Position numbers and translations under genes: made by a program. DNA of 64,000 bases from Aquilaria yunnanensis (Eukaryota > Streptophyta > Magnoliopsida > Malvales > Thymelaeaceae), in NCBI GenBank assembly GCA_039654915.1, contig CM077599.1:19938501-20002500 (forward strand). The letters run 5' to 3'. Under the pieces are notes generated by a model that saw nothing but the letters and a program-made list of their open reading frames with translations, did no database searches and was not told the origin of the DNA. This document shows positions 37,377 to 47,017 of the stretch, one piece after another (position 1 is the first letter of the stretch; each line of letters opens with the position of its first letter).

Positions 37377-38545
37377 AAATTGCACAGTTTCTCCCCAACT
37401 TTTAATTATTGTTCCAGTTTTAACCTCAACCTCCAATTTGCTCATTTAGACTCCCTAACCTCATTAAAACGTTTCATTTTGAACCTTTGGGTGACGGAAG
37501 TCGTTAATTCTGACGGAAAATGCCACATCAGCGTAGTATTCTAGGGAAAAATACTAAGTTTAGCCCTGAAAACTTTTCTCTTTAATAAAAAAATCCCAAA
37601 ACATTGAAATCGAACAAGAAAGTTCCTACCTCATCTCATTCTCACTCTCCGGCATTCTTTTCCCCACCATCCCTCTCTGACCTTCCTCCCCTGCTGCCCT
37701 TGTTCTCCCTTCCCTCCGTCTCGGCCTCCCTTCCTCTCCTGCTGCCCTTGTTCTCCCTTCCCTCCGTCTCGGCCTCCCTTCCTCTCCCTATCGACGACTC
37801 TCTCCCTTCCCTCCATCTCGGCCTCCCTTCCTCCCCCACCTTCGCTCTGCCGCCTCCTCGACGGTCACCACCAACACCCCCATCACCTACCTTATCAATG
37901 CCACCACCATCATGCTGTCGACCTCCACAGGAACTCGATGGGGAAGTGATGAACGAATCGGGTGAGGTCGAGAGGGAGGGAAGGGTGAGCGCGGCGGGGA
38001 GAGGAAGGAAGGCCTGGAAATTGCGAGATCTGGAAATTGTGATGAGAATCGCATGAGGGAAACATGACGATGGGGGAGGTGATGAGTGAATCGACGGAGA
38101 TCTAGAAATTGCAACGAGAATTGCATGAGGGAAACTCAACGATGAGGCAGGTGATGAGCGAATCGGGTGAGGCTGAGAGGGAGGGAAGGGTGACTGTGAC
38201 AGGGAGAGGAAAGGAGAGTAAGGGCAGCAGGGGAGAAACACCGGAGAGGGAAGGCGGAGAGAGGAAGGCCGGAGAGGGAGGTTGAGATGAGGAGGGGACT
38301 TTGTTGTTAGATTTCAATGTTTTCAGGATTTTTTATTAAAGAGAAAAGTTTTTAGGGCTAATCTTAGTATTTTTCCCTAGAATACTACACTGATATGGCA
38401 TTTTCCGTCAAAATTAATGACTTCCGTCACCCAAAGGTTCAAAATGAAACGTTTTAACGAGGTTAGGGAGTCTAAACGAGCAAATTGGAGGTTGGGGTTA
38501 AAACTGGAACAATAATTAAAGGTTGGGGAGAAACTGTGCAATTTA
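37377..38545. mobile_element. Inverted-repeat (Mutator-like) element with arms of about 300 bp
   Basis: The ends are AAATTGCACAGTTTCTCCCC (left) and the reverse complement AAATTGCACAGTTTCTCCCC (right). The arms match for about 250-310 bp, including TTTGAACCTTTGGGTGACGG and GTATTCTAGGGAAAAATACT. The GC-rich middle carries a 48-bp tandem repeat (about 37691-37788) that creates long open frames on both strands (37604-38056 plus, 38241-37642 minus) of low complexity. I see no domain and do not support either. Arms of the same family delimit the element at about 57698-59170. Confidence 0.72.
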
Positions 38546-39080
38546 CCCCCATAATTCACCTCTAAACTTTGCTGATTCAGATACTTAATCCTTTCAACTA
38601 TGACTTGGGGTAACTCAGCCCCTAAGCTTTATAAATTAGGATACATAACTCCGTCTAACCAATGCAAATGTTCTTTTTGGTTTCTCAGGGGCTTAAATGA
38701 CGATAACATTGAATAAGGAGGTCAAATTTGATGTTTTAACATATTGTTGTTTAGGAGGTCGTCTTCTTTTACAACTCTAATTGACATGCTGAGGATACTT
38801 CCAATTTCTCAAAAAACTTTCCGACCTCTTGCATGTGAAGTTGTGAAATAATATGACCTCTCAAATAATAATATGTTAAAATGCCAATTTTTGACTTTTT
38901 GTTTAATTTTATTGTCATTTAAGTCTCTAGAAAACCAAAAAGAATATTTCCATTAGTTAGAAAGGGTTATGTGTACCAATTTACAAAGTTTAAGGGTTAA
39001 GTTGCCCTAGGTCATAATTAAAAGGGTTAAGTGTCCGAGTCAACAAAGTTCGAGGGTGTATTATGGATTTAAACCTTTTC
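38546..39080. mobile_element. Outer inverted-repeat element (about 535 bp)
   Basis: The left arm is CATAATTCACCTCTAAACTT ... TTCTTTTTGGTTTCTCAGGG. The right end, reverse-complemented, gives AAATCCATAATACACCCTCG ... TTCTTTTTGGTTTTCTAGAG. The middle has further short inverted pieces (GAGGTCGTC and GACCTC). No coding content. Confidence 0.65.
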
Positions 39081-39159
39081 TGATTTGGCTTTCTAAAAGG
39101 GAAGTGTGAGGAATTGAAATGAAATAGCAGTAATTGGTTCATGTACAAAAATGGCGAGC

Positions 39160-39504
39160 TGAGTTCAACCATTCCAGCAGCTTGTAGTTAAAAGATGGCT
39201 GGTGAATATTCTAGCGTCCTGCAGTCAGACGATGAGTAGTGATTATTCTGGCGGCCAGCTATTGAAAGATGGTCAATGATTATACCAACGGCTAGCGGTC
39301 GGAAGTCCTCCGACCAATATTCCTCTAGCCAATTGTAAGTACACCACCGTTCCAACTTGCATAGCTAGGCCTTTTCCTGATGGCTATTTTTCTAACAGTG
39401 CCGTCATAAGTTTCGATGTCTAATCATTGCAATTTCTTTCACGTTTACCTAGCAGATATTTTCCTTCAATTGGTTTGTCAGAAATTTGTCTCTTTCTTAT
39501 AGTG
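39160..39504 (-). mobile_element. CACTA-like terminal fragment
   Basis: On the minus strand the segment starts CACTATAAGAAAGAGACAAA, a CACTA-type terminus. It contains short repeated motifs and, at about 39178-39330, a 37-bp unit repeated about four times with divergence (..AAAGATGG-TGAT-ATT-TAG..). The opposite end is not found, so it is a fragment. Confidence is limited by the absence of a second terminus. Confidence 0.45.
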
Positions 39505-40725
39505 ATACTTAGAAAATGGCCTTTTTCTTGTTCACAAAATACTCCTTCCACATTATAAAAAGATAAACTCCTTTAAATTTGTATGAAATTTAAGGAAATT
39601 TTATTTTTAATGGTTTTATAGAAAAGATAAATGATTAACGCTGATAACTTTTTACTTTTTAAAGAAATGATAACAACTAATTTGAGATTTCTTAAAAAGA
39701 AATAAATACCAGATATTATAAGACAAAGATAGTAATAAAAAGGTAAAGTTCATAATTGTGTATTTCACAGTTGGGATTTCGCTTTAGAGGCAAAGATAAA
39801 AATTCATGCATTTTGAGTCAACTCATGGATGGATGATTGAAGGTTGTTGGAGAAGTTTTCACAAATTTCTATATTTATAACATATTTTGTTTGTCTTGAC
39901 TCTGTGTGTGTGTGTGTGTTTTAACGAAACATATATTTTTCAGCTACAATTTTTCAGGGGTACATGCAGGGTAACACTTGGTTAAACATTTTTTATCCTT
40001 ATCGCTCCTTCAAAATTTATGTAAGTTACATTATAGTCCTTAACTTTAACTTTTTTGCATGAAGGTCCACTGGCCGTACCTTCACTTTCTTCTATTTTAT
40101 CCTATTTATTCTATAAATAACTATAGGGTCCCTTGCCCCTTAAAAGTTCCCCACTGGGAATAACAACACAATAAGCTCATGTAAAAGCATTATGCTCCCG
40201 AAGACCTTCCCTTCTAAATGAAGCCCGACTCAGTTTGATTCTAGAGTAGCAGGGTCCAATGCAACTTACCAAATACCAAAGATTTAGATGAAAATAATGT
40301 AAAATATCTTTGAAAAATTGTAAAATGTATAGATTAACATGCTAAAAATGATCTCGGGGGTCACAGTAGTTGGTCCTCAAAGGACACTGACCCTACCGTA
40401 AAGACCAATTGTGTCTTGCAAGTTCTCAAAGTTTAAAGCAACAACCATGTCCCCCCTAACCTTTACCCACTAGTCTTAACACCCTTTCTTAAAATACTTA
40501 TAAAAGAAGCTTCCGAATTAAAAAAGAAGAAGAAGAAATGCTAAATATGCTTACTGTTGAAATGACCCAAAATAAGTCAAAATTCGTGAGCCGCTGGTAA
40601 CGCAGGCCCAACTAGAGTTTGGGCCTATATACTGACCCCCATGGTAGAATTCATCCAAAAAGTCATAAAACTCAAAGAAACCCAAGCACCTTTCGATAGC
40701 ATATAAGGATTCTCTGCATATAAGC

Positions 40726-40727
<2 letters not shown>
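39505..40727. other. Intergenic DNA, no gene recognised
   Basis: AT-rich non-coding DNA. It includes a short GT run (39904-39920) and typical plant intergenic low-complexity phrases. No domain-bearing open frame. Confidence 0.4.

Positions 40728-40756
<29 letters not shown>
40728..40756. repeat. Poly(C) homopolymer run, about 29 bases
   Basis: An uninterrupted run of C on the plus strand. Such a long C/G homopolymer is unusual in plant DNA and its length is prone to sequencing error. It creates a polyglycine start in a spurious minus open frame (40551-40763). Confidence 0.85.
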
Positions 40757-40758
<2 letters not shown>

Positions 40759-41128
40759 TTCATATTATTTCTGAAAAAAAAAAATATATGATAATGATAA
40801 GTATATATAATGTATTTAGAAAACTAACACCTCGAAGTCCAACTCACTTGAAGACCTAGTCCACGTTCCGAGCAAGCATGATTCGAACTAATTCCAAGGT
40901 AGTCTATGGGTAGTAAATAATTTTATTAATCTGGTCGAAACACGTGGTCCGGTTAATATTGCTGCATGTTTGACTTCTTCTCCAACCAGGGCTTGACTTA
41001 GTGGGCTCTCTCCACTCTCCTCCTCTGCTGCGTTAATGGTAATTCAATATAAATATAACAGGGTCGAATTCAGCTTTTCCTAGCTTTAATTTATTTGATC
41101 ATAGTTAAATTTTTACGTGGGCTTTAGG
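40757..41128. other. Intergenic spacer, nothing recognised
   Basis: Short non-coding segment between the poly(C) run and the AT-rich MITE. Confidence 0.4.
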
Positions 41129-41472
41129 GCTAATTCATTTTAATTTAAATTATTTTAATTTAAAATAATTTATTTTTATTTTTATATTTTTTTTATATGG
41201 AGTCAATTTTATTAAATATTAATATTATGTAAATATAATAATTCATTTGAAAGTAACTATTTTCAGTGTTATTAAATTTTTGTGAATTTTTTTTAATTCC
41301 TAAAATTATAAAAATTATAAGAATTTAGTAAAATTATAAAAAAAAATATTTTTAATAAATTATTACACTTACATAATATTAAATTTTAAATAAAATTAAT
41401 TTTAGATAAAAAAATATAAAAATAAATATAAGCTATTTCAATTTAAGTTAACTTATATTAAAATGAATTAGC
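41129..41472. mobile_element. AT-rich inverted-repeat MITE, copy 3
   Basis: The ends are GCTAATTCATTTTAATTTAA (left) and TTATATTAAAATGAATTAGC (right), which are inverted. The interior follows the same block order as the copy at 14035 (GTCAATTTTATTAAATATTA ... TAATAATTCATTTGAAAGTA ... AATAAATTATTACACTTACA). Confidence 0.75.
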
Positions 41473-41498
41473 TGTTAGCTTTGTCCCGCAACAAGTCC

Positions 41499-41562
41499 CC
41501 GGTGAAACCTATAGGCTGCTCCTCGGCTTCTGGCGGTCCGTCTCAACTGGTTTTTCTCCACT
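41499..41562. repeat. 64-bp direct repeat left of the CACTA element
   Basis: CCGGTGAAACCTATAGGCTG through TTTTTCTCCACT recurs at 47018-47081 with a handful of substitutions, in the same orientation, just outside the two ends of the CACTA transposon. Confidence 0.85.
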
Positions 41563-41588
41563 GGTCCTGAAACAACTCTCACTACTAA

Positions 41589-41935
41589 AAAATTGCATTT
41601 TTCCAACTGCCATTTCCAACGGCCGACAGTTGGAAATTTGAAGCTTCCAATGGTCGGCTGTTGGAACCTTGGCAGTTGGAAATCCTTTCGTTGGAAGTAG
41701 AACTTCCAACGGCCCATATCTTAGCCGTTGGAACTTCCAACTGTCAGCCGTTGGAAAATAAGCAATTGCAAATTTTCCAACGGCTGTATTTATTATTATT
41801 ATTTTTTTGTGTTCCAACGGCCCAGGCAGTTAGAGATTTTTCCAACTGCCCAGGCAGTTGGAGATTTTTCCAACTGCCCAAGCAGTTGGAAAATTTTGCT
41901 ATATTTCCAACTGCTTAGGCCGTTGGAAATAGTTT
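41589..41935. repeat. Left subterminal palindrome array of the CACTA element
   Basis: Repeated units of the form TTCCAACTGCC-CAGGCAGTTGGA and TTCCAACGGC--GCCGTTGGAA, in both orientations, roughly every 25-40 bp. In En/Spm-type elements such sites bind the element-encoded protein; that is family knowledge. Confidence 0.85.
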
Positions 41936-41973
41936 TTTTTTTCATATTTATTTATTCCAATACTGTTTGTTCC

Positions 41974-42036
<63 letters not shown>
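41974..42036. repeat. (AAT)n microsatellite inside the CACTA element
   Basis: About 20 AAT units in a row; this run explains the poly-Asn open frame nearby. Confidence 0.9.
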
Positions 42037-42037
<1 letters not shown>

Positions 42038-43203
42038 TTTTAATGCTGTTTATTCGAATATTATTATTATTATTATTACATAAATGATATATTATTAATA
42101 TATAAATAATTTATATATCCCTAACACATTTACAAAAAATTTAAAAAATTATATCTTATATTTACAAAATAACATTCAAAAGCATGAGGCAAAAACCACA
42201 AAATTACAAAAAATGAGCTAATAATAACAAAATTGCAAAAATAAATAAAAGTAGATCCAGAAAATACAACAAATAGATCCAGAAATAAATACAACAAATA
42301 CAACAAACCCACAAAATAAATACAATTAGATCAAGAAAATTAAAAGAACGAAAACAAACAGATCTGCAAACACAGTGAATAGTGGCGGAGCGAGCAAAAT
42401 CACCGGACGGCGCGCGGCAGAGCCAAGGCGACCGGCGGAAGGCAGAGCCAAGGCGACCGGTGGACGGCGAGCGCGGATCTAGTGTGGATCTAGGCGGAGA
42501 ACGCATTTTTGTTTTCGTGAATGTATTACTGCAGTAAATGTGGCTCAGAAACACTACGGTGAATGTAGCTTGATAACAATACATTAAATGTAGCACAATA
42601 TCACTCCATTAGATGTTGTCTACAATTGCAGATCAACAATAAAGCAAAACAACAAACAATTCAGGGCAACAGGAACCAATAGAAATAACAATTAAATAAA
42701 CAGAAACATAATTAGCAGAAAGAGCAGAACAATTAAGCAAACAGATAGAACAGTTATTCAAGTAACTAGCTGGCTTCTACTAGTTACCATGGCCCAAGAA
42801 ATATTCGCATCAATATAGAAATGGGTGTACCCTTAAACACGTGCACCCTTAAACTAAAAGATCAAAGGCAGTCTAAGCACCATCTGAAGCTCTAGCTACC
42901 AGCAGGAAGACCAAGGGGTGCACTCAAACAGCAATGTCCTTAGCCATCTTCGTTTGGCAACTGATACGTTTGAGTGATACGGATCTTAAGGAAGAATTAT
43001 AAGAAAGCATGCGTATTAGAATTCAGTTCCTCCAAACAGCTAAAGTCCAAAAATATTTGCGACATGAATGTAACATGTGAACATAACAGAACAGAGACTC
43101 ACATCTACAACATATCACAACTTCATCCATGAAGGACAAAAGAAAATGAGAGGCCATGGAAAGACTATGGAAGTAAAATCAAAAGATTGAAGAGTACGTT
43201 TAC
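42037..43203. other. CACTA interior, left part, no gene recognised
   Basis: AT-rich to 42350, then a short GC-rich patch (42380-42500) and plain non-coding sequence. A minus open frame (42204-42596) shows no domain. The part near 42780-43200 could be intron or flank of the captured minus-strand genes. Confidence 0.4.
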
Positions 43204-43483
43204 CTGAGAAAATGCATAAATTGCCCGCATGATTCGAGCATAATCAGTTCCAAGCATCTGAATAACAACATCGGCTAGTAATGTTCCCCAGAGCCTAAAA
43301 CAAATCAATGTTATATTGTCAGTCAGCAGAACCCATAAGAAACATTACAAAAATTGGTGGAGGAAACATAAATTTTATTGTTCAGTACACCAGCATTTGC
43401 CTTAACCACAGTTCTCCACATACCAATCCTCTGTTTTAACATGCTCAATTAAATCACTGACATTGAAAAGATCACTAGCCATT
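43204..43483 (-). pseudogene. Captured fragment of an unidentified host gene, two exons
   Basis: The minus-strand exon ending at 43424 reads SDLFNVSDLIEHVKTEDW in its open part. Its donor TTG|GTATGT is strong. The next exon, 43294-43204, has acceptor TTTTAG and donor CAG|GTAAAC and joins in frame to give LWGTLLADVVIQMLG, TDYARIMRAIYAFSQ. Both junctions are intact and the protein looks conserved, but I cannot name the family with confidence. It lies just downstream of the seryl-tRNA synthetase exons in the same orientation. It does not resemble that enzyme, so it comes from a second gene. Confidence 0.6.
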
Positions 43484-43522
43484 TAGCATATAGCCCATGA
43501 TAATTTCACAAGACAAGCATAC

Positions 43523-44132
43523 CATTTTATAGAATTCCTCAGAATTTTTTAGCATCTCTTCATGCATGTTCCAAGACTCATTGTCATTTGGACTAGTAAT
43601 ACAAAACTGCTCAACCTTCTCAAATTGATGAACTCGAAAAATTCCCAAAGTATCTCTGCCATGTGAACCAGCCTCTTTGCGGAAGCATGACGAATATCCA
43701 GCATACCTAATGATTGGGCACAAATTAACAAAAAAAGAACAGTGTTTTTCTAATCCACAATGATCGTGGTTCCACATAAATATCACTACCTAATAGGCAG
43801 TTCTGTGGGGTGGATCCAATCACCAATATGGTATGCACAAAGTGGCTGCTCAGCTGTTGCAATAAGATACTTGTCATCTCCTTCACCAGTCACCTGTTGA
43901 CAAAAGGCATATCCATGAATATCTCACTTTGCGAGAAATTGAGTAGTTGGGGAAATTAAAAGGAGAAAGAAACAAAGAAACCTAAAATGTTCTTAAGGCA
44001 AAAGGTTGGTGCTGCTTTTATTCATTTGATGCACTAATATTAGACAGTAGAAAATCGAAGAAACCTGCAAAATACCTTGTAAAGTTCTTCGTCAAACTGT
44101 GCTAACTGAGCACATTTTGCCATAATATCATC
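43523..44132 (-). pseudogene. Captured seryl-tRNA synthetase exons (class II core fragment)
   Basis: Three minus-strand exons join in frame: 44132-44076 (DDIMAKCAQLAQFDEELYK), 43893-43790 ([20 protein letters not shown] ... WIHPTELPI) and 43706-43523 ([18 protein letters not shown] ... [12 protein letters not shown] ... [13 protein letters not shown]). They give about 115 residues with canonical GT-AG sites. This is the middle of cytosolic seryl-tRNA synthetase, including class II motif 2 ([17 protein letters not shown]). The N-terminal tRNA-binding arm and the C-terminal motif 3 are absent. Upstream of IMAK the match breaks into frameshifted sequence. It cannot encode an active enzyme. A read-through after the third exon's donor adds only [12 protein letters not shown] intron codons. 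Confidence 0.85.
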
Positions 44133-44439
44133 ACAGCAACTTTATTCCTTTTTGGAATACCACTGACCATAGTTCCTGCAGTTTAGCCCAAGGTAAGTGT
44201 TACTATGAAGTACCATATACTCAGGCGTACATATAACATAGTAAAATATGTTAATCGATCAGGTTCTCAAATGTACAAGACACAACTCAGGTGCAACGCC
44301 CTGTGATACTGACTATACAATATTTTCTCAGTGGGTTGTCTACAATTGTAGCCCACTACTCCCCATGGCCACATGTATACCTTCCTATTAGCATTACAGT
44401 TTCTATTTATAATTACTGTGGCAATGTAAATTCAAATAC

Positions 44440-44691
44440 TCTATCTGTTTCATAATATTTGTTACTTTTTTTTAGTAAAACCATGGATGTTGTGCAACAT
44501 AAGCATATTAAGAACATTTCTCCAACATTACCCTTCAGGACTACACCAAACAGCATATTTACAATAATGATGATAATGAGCATTACATAATAGGAAGGAA
44601 TGTTCTGAAGATGTATAGACATGGAAGAGCAACAAATATTTTTGGACACAAAAAGACAAACAGAGTCACAAATATTAAGCGAAGAAGGGAG
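44440..44691. mobile_element. Stowaway-like MITE nested in the CACTA element
   Basis: 252 bp flanked by TA (44438-44439 and 44692-44693). The ends CTCTATCTGTTTCATAATAT and the reverse complement CTCCCTTCTTCGCTTAATAT are inverted partners. No coding capacity; the short minus open frame over it is incidental. Confidence 0.72.
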
Positions 44692-44693
44692 TA

Positions 44694-45790
44694 TTGCAGC
44701 TTCAGCATCAAGTAAATGAGTCTAGTAGCTTCTCTGGTCAGAAACTAAGTGCTATACAAATTTAACAAGCCTAATATCAATCACAACTAGCTAGAATATT
44801 TAAGCTCAGCTTCGCTACAGCCTACATCATAAAAAGCATCTGAGACATAAACTTTGTAAAGACTAAAATTCACCATTATCAAGCTCTTTATCTAATTTCA
44901 TTAATTCTACTTCTCTAGATAAACATGGTTTTTGAAAAATAAAAGCATAATCCAGAATCCAAAGCACTTGGAAGAAAGAAATAGAAGGCATGAGGCCCAG
45001 AGTGTGGAATGAAAAAAGTATCCGGTTCCAGAAAAATCATTTGGGTAAAGTATAAAAGGGACAAAGACAGAAAAGAAAGGAAAGAAAGTTACACCAGATT
45101 CTGGAGGCAAAAATTTGGAACACCCCTTTATTGAGTGAGGTGAACAGGAAAGGAGGAAATCCACCCGATGGAAATGCTGAGAGTAGAGAGATGTTAGAAG
45201 AAAGAGAGACGAAGACAGAGATATGCATAGACTATTCGAGCCAAAAGAGAACTTTAAGAAAAAGACACTGACCATTTAAATTGTGATATTGTATTTGTAT
45301 GAGATTAGTAATGGTGTACCATCCCTTTTGATCAGCCTATCAATCAACTAACCCTTAATTCCAAATTCTCTGGAGTTTCTCTATTCAACCCAGCTTTACC
45401 AGTCCTCCCAAAGCTCTAATGCAGTACTAAGGCCTCTTTCAACCCTTCATAATTCAGCCACTGTACTATAAGGAAATGCATTCATACAGAAGCATAAACA
45501 ATTCCGCAGGCTTCTGTCTAGACTAACTTTATTTAGCAGCCGACCTTTTATAACATAATACTTCAGGTCAATCTCAGAAACTGCGAGATAAAATCTAATG
45601 GGTACAAAGGACAAGCATTTCGACTGTAAATCAACAACCTACAAGTAAAAAGCTGCCAATCTAAGCAGAACGAAAAACACCAACAAACTCAAGGAACAAA
45701 AAAATCCCGACTACTGGCTCAGTTCCACCCATATCCCTCTTACCTGTTCAATGTCGATCATTCAATGTTACTGGCTCAATTCCACCCTCC
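44694..45790. other. CACTA interior between captured fragments, no gene recognised
   Basis: Non-coding sequence. Minus open frames (44907-45275) are rich in Phe and Ser and show no domain. It may contain captured intron or flanking DNA. Confidence 0.35.
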
Positions 45791-46078
45791 ATGTTTCTTT
45801 TCTTCTCTCTATTTTATGTTTCCTTTAACTTGGCTCACTCTTGCTTTTGTTCCCGTTCCCCGGCCACCCAAACCCAATGCCCGCCATTCGATTCCGTTGC
45901 TCCCTTCCCTTTTTCCACCGCGTCCAGTTGCGGTCATCCTTCTTTCCGCATAAAATGCGCCTCCCCGCACTCACTCATCTCCATCAACAGCATCTCGTTC
46001 GCTCTTCTCCTCTTTGACCCCAACTCCACCTCCCCGGTTCTCTTCCCTCAAACTTTCTCGGACCCTCTCCGCCGCTGA
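45791..46078 (+). pseudogene. Captured WAK-like receptor ectodomain fragment (GUB_WAK-type)
   Basis: A 95-codon plus-strand frame begins with a hydrophobic, signal-peptide-like MFLFFSLFYVSFNLAHS. It continues CPPFDSVAPFPFSTASSCGH, PSFRIKCASPHSLISINSIS and LLLFDPNSTSPVLFPQ. The C-x-PF ... CGHPSF--KC pattern is that of the cysteine-rich galacturonan-binding domain at the N-terminus of wall-associated-kinase-type receptor proteins. It stops at 46076-46078, long before any transmembrane or kinase part, and later sequence does not resume in frame. It is opposite in orientation to the other two captured fragments. A minus open frame over the same DNA (45984-46205) is a shadow. Confidence 0.62.
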
Positions 46079-46384
46079 TTGATCTTCCAACTGTTCTGTC
46101 TCGATTCCTGATCAAACTCGATAGTGAGGATTCTGACAACTGGCTTAAAAGATGAGAATGAAAATCCCATCTGATTGTTCGCTGGGGCTTTCGTCGGACT
46201 CTCAAGCGTTTGGCCGATCATTGCTAGTTTTCACCGATTCGAGGAAACAACATATTTGGACAACTGTTTCTTTGGTATATAGGTTTAGACAAATTTGGTA
46301 AAAACAGCACCAAGGAATATAAAACGACATCGCCTGTGAGGCAAATGTGGCTAAACGGCTAGGCAGTTTAGTAAAATATATAAA

Positions 46385-46995
46385 TATGTGTGTATTTTCC
46401 AACGGCCTAGGCAGTTGGAAAATAAAAAAACTTTCCAACGGCCTAGGCAGTTGGAAAAATAAAAAAAAATTCCAGTTGGAAAAATAAAATATATAAATGT
46501 GTGTGTATTTTCCAACGGCCTAAGCAATTGGAAAAATGAAAAAAAAATCCAATTGCCTAGGCAGTTGGAAAAATAAAATATATAAATGTGTGTATTTTCC
46601 AACGGCCTAGGCAGTTGGAAAAATTAAAAAAATTTCCAACTACCTAGGCAATTGGAAAAATAAAAAAATTTTAACTTACATATTTTGCAACTGCCTAGGC
46701 AGTTGGAAAAATAAAAAAAATTTCCAACGGCCTAGCCAGTTGGAAATATAAAAATAGTTTCCAACGGCCTAGGCCGTTGGAAACAATGACTACTTAGATA
46801 CACATTCAACTTACATATTTTCCAACATTTTAGGCCGTTGGAAAGGTGCCTGTTGGAAATTTAAACTCACTTCCAACAGCCAAGCAGTTGGAGAATTTTT
46901 TTTCACAATGATCAATTTTTATCAGCAATTTCCAACGGCCTAGGCAGTTGGAAATTTCCAATGGCTTAGCTGTTGGAAAATTGACCGTTGGTAAA
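46385..46995. repeat. Right subterminal palindrome array of the CACTA element
   Basis: A dense run of TTCCAACGGCCTAGGCAGTT GGAAA-type units separated by short A/T-rich spacers (AAATATATAAATGTGTGTAT). There are about a dozen sites, more regular than on the left. Confidence 0.88.
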
Positions 46996-47017
46996 AAGGG
47001 ATTTTTTAGTAGTGTCT

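Larger units (their letters stand above)
41580..47014. mobile_element. Complete non-autonomous gene-capturing CACTA transposon (Pack-CACTA)
   Basis: 5435 bp. The left terminus is CACTACTAAAAAATTGCA and the right is GGGATTTTTTAGTAGTG, a 13-bp perfect inverted repeat. The 3-bp target duplication TCT occupies 41577-41579 and 47015-47017. Subterminal zones (41589-41935 and about 46385-46995) are packed with palindromes of the type CCAACTGCC-AGGCAGTTGG and CCAACGGCCTAGGCCGTTGG, as expected for transposase-binding arrays in the En/Spm superfamily. No TNP2-like or TNP1-like transposase is visible. Instead the interior holds fragments of a seryl-tRNA synthetase gene (minus), an unidentified two-exon gene (minus) and a WAK-like receptor ectodomain (plus), plus a Stowaway MITE and an (AAT)n run. 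It would need transposase in trans. Confidence 0.92.

Noticed and set aside
37604..38241. 150-codon plus and 199-codon minus open frames, Pro/Ser/Leu-rich
   Set aside because: They overlap on opposite strands of a low-complexity GC-rich interior of an inverted-repeat element, with a 48-bp tandem duplication. No domain is seen.
42204..42596. 130-codon minus open frame in the CACTA element
   Set aside because: Low-complexity Phe/Leu-rich reading of AT-rich DNA. It does not resemble a transposase.
44907..45275. 122-codon minus open frame in the CACTA element
   Set aside because: Phe/Ser-rich without a domain. It could be intron of captured DNA but gives no usable identity.
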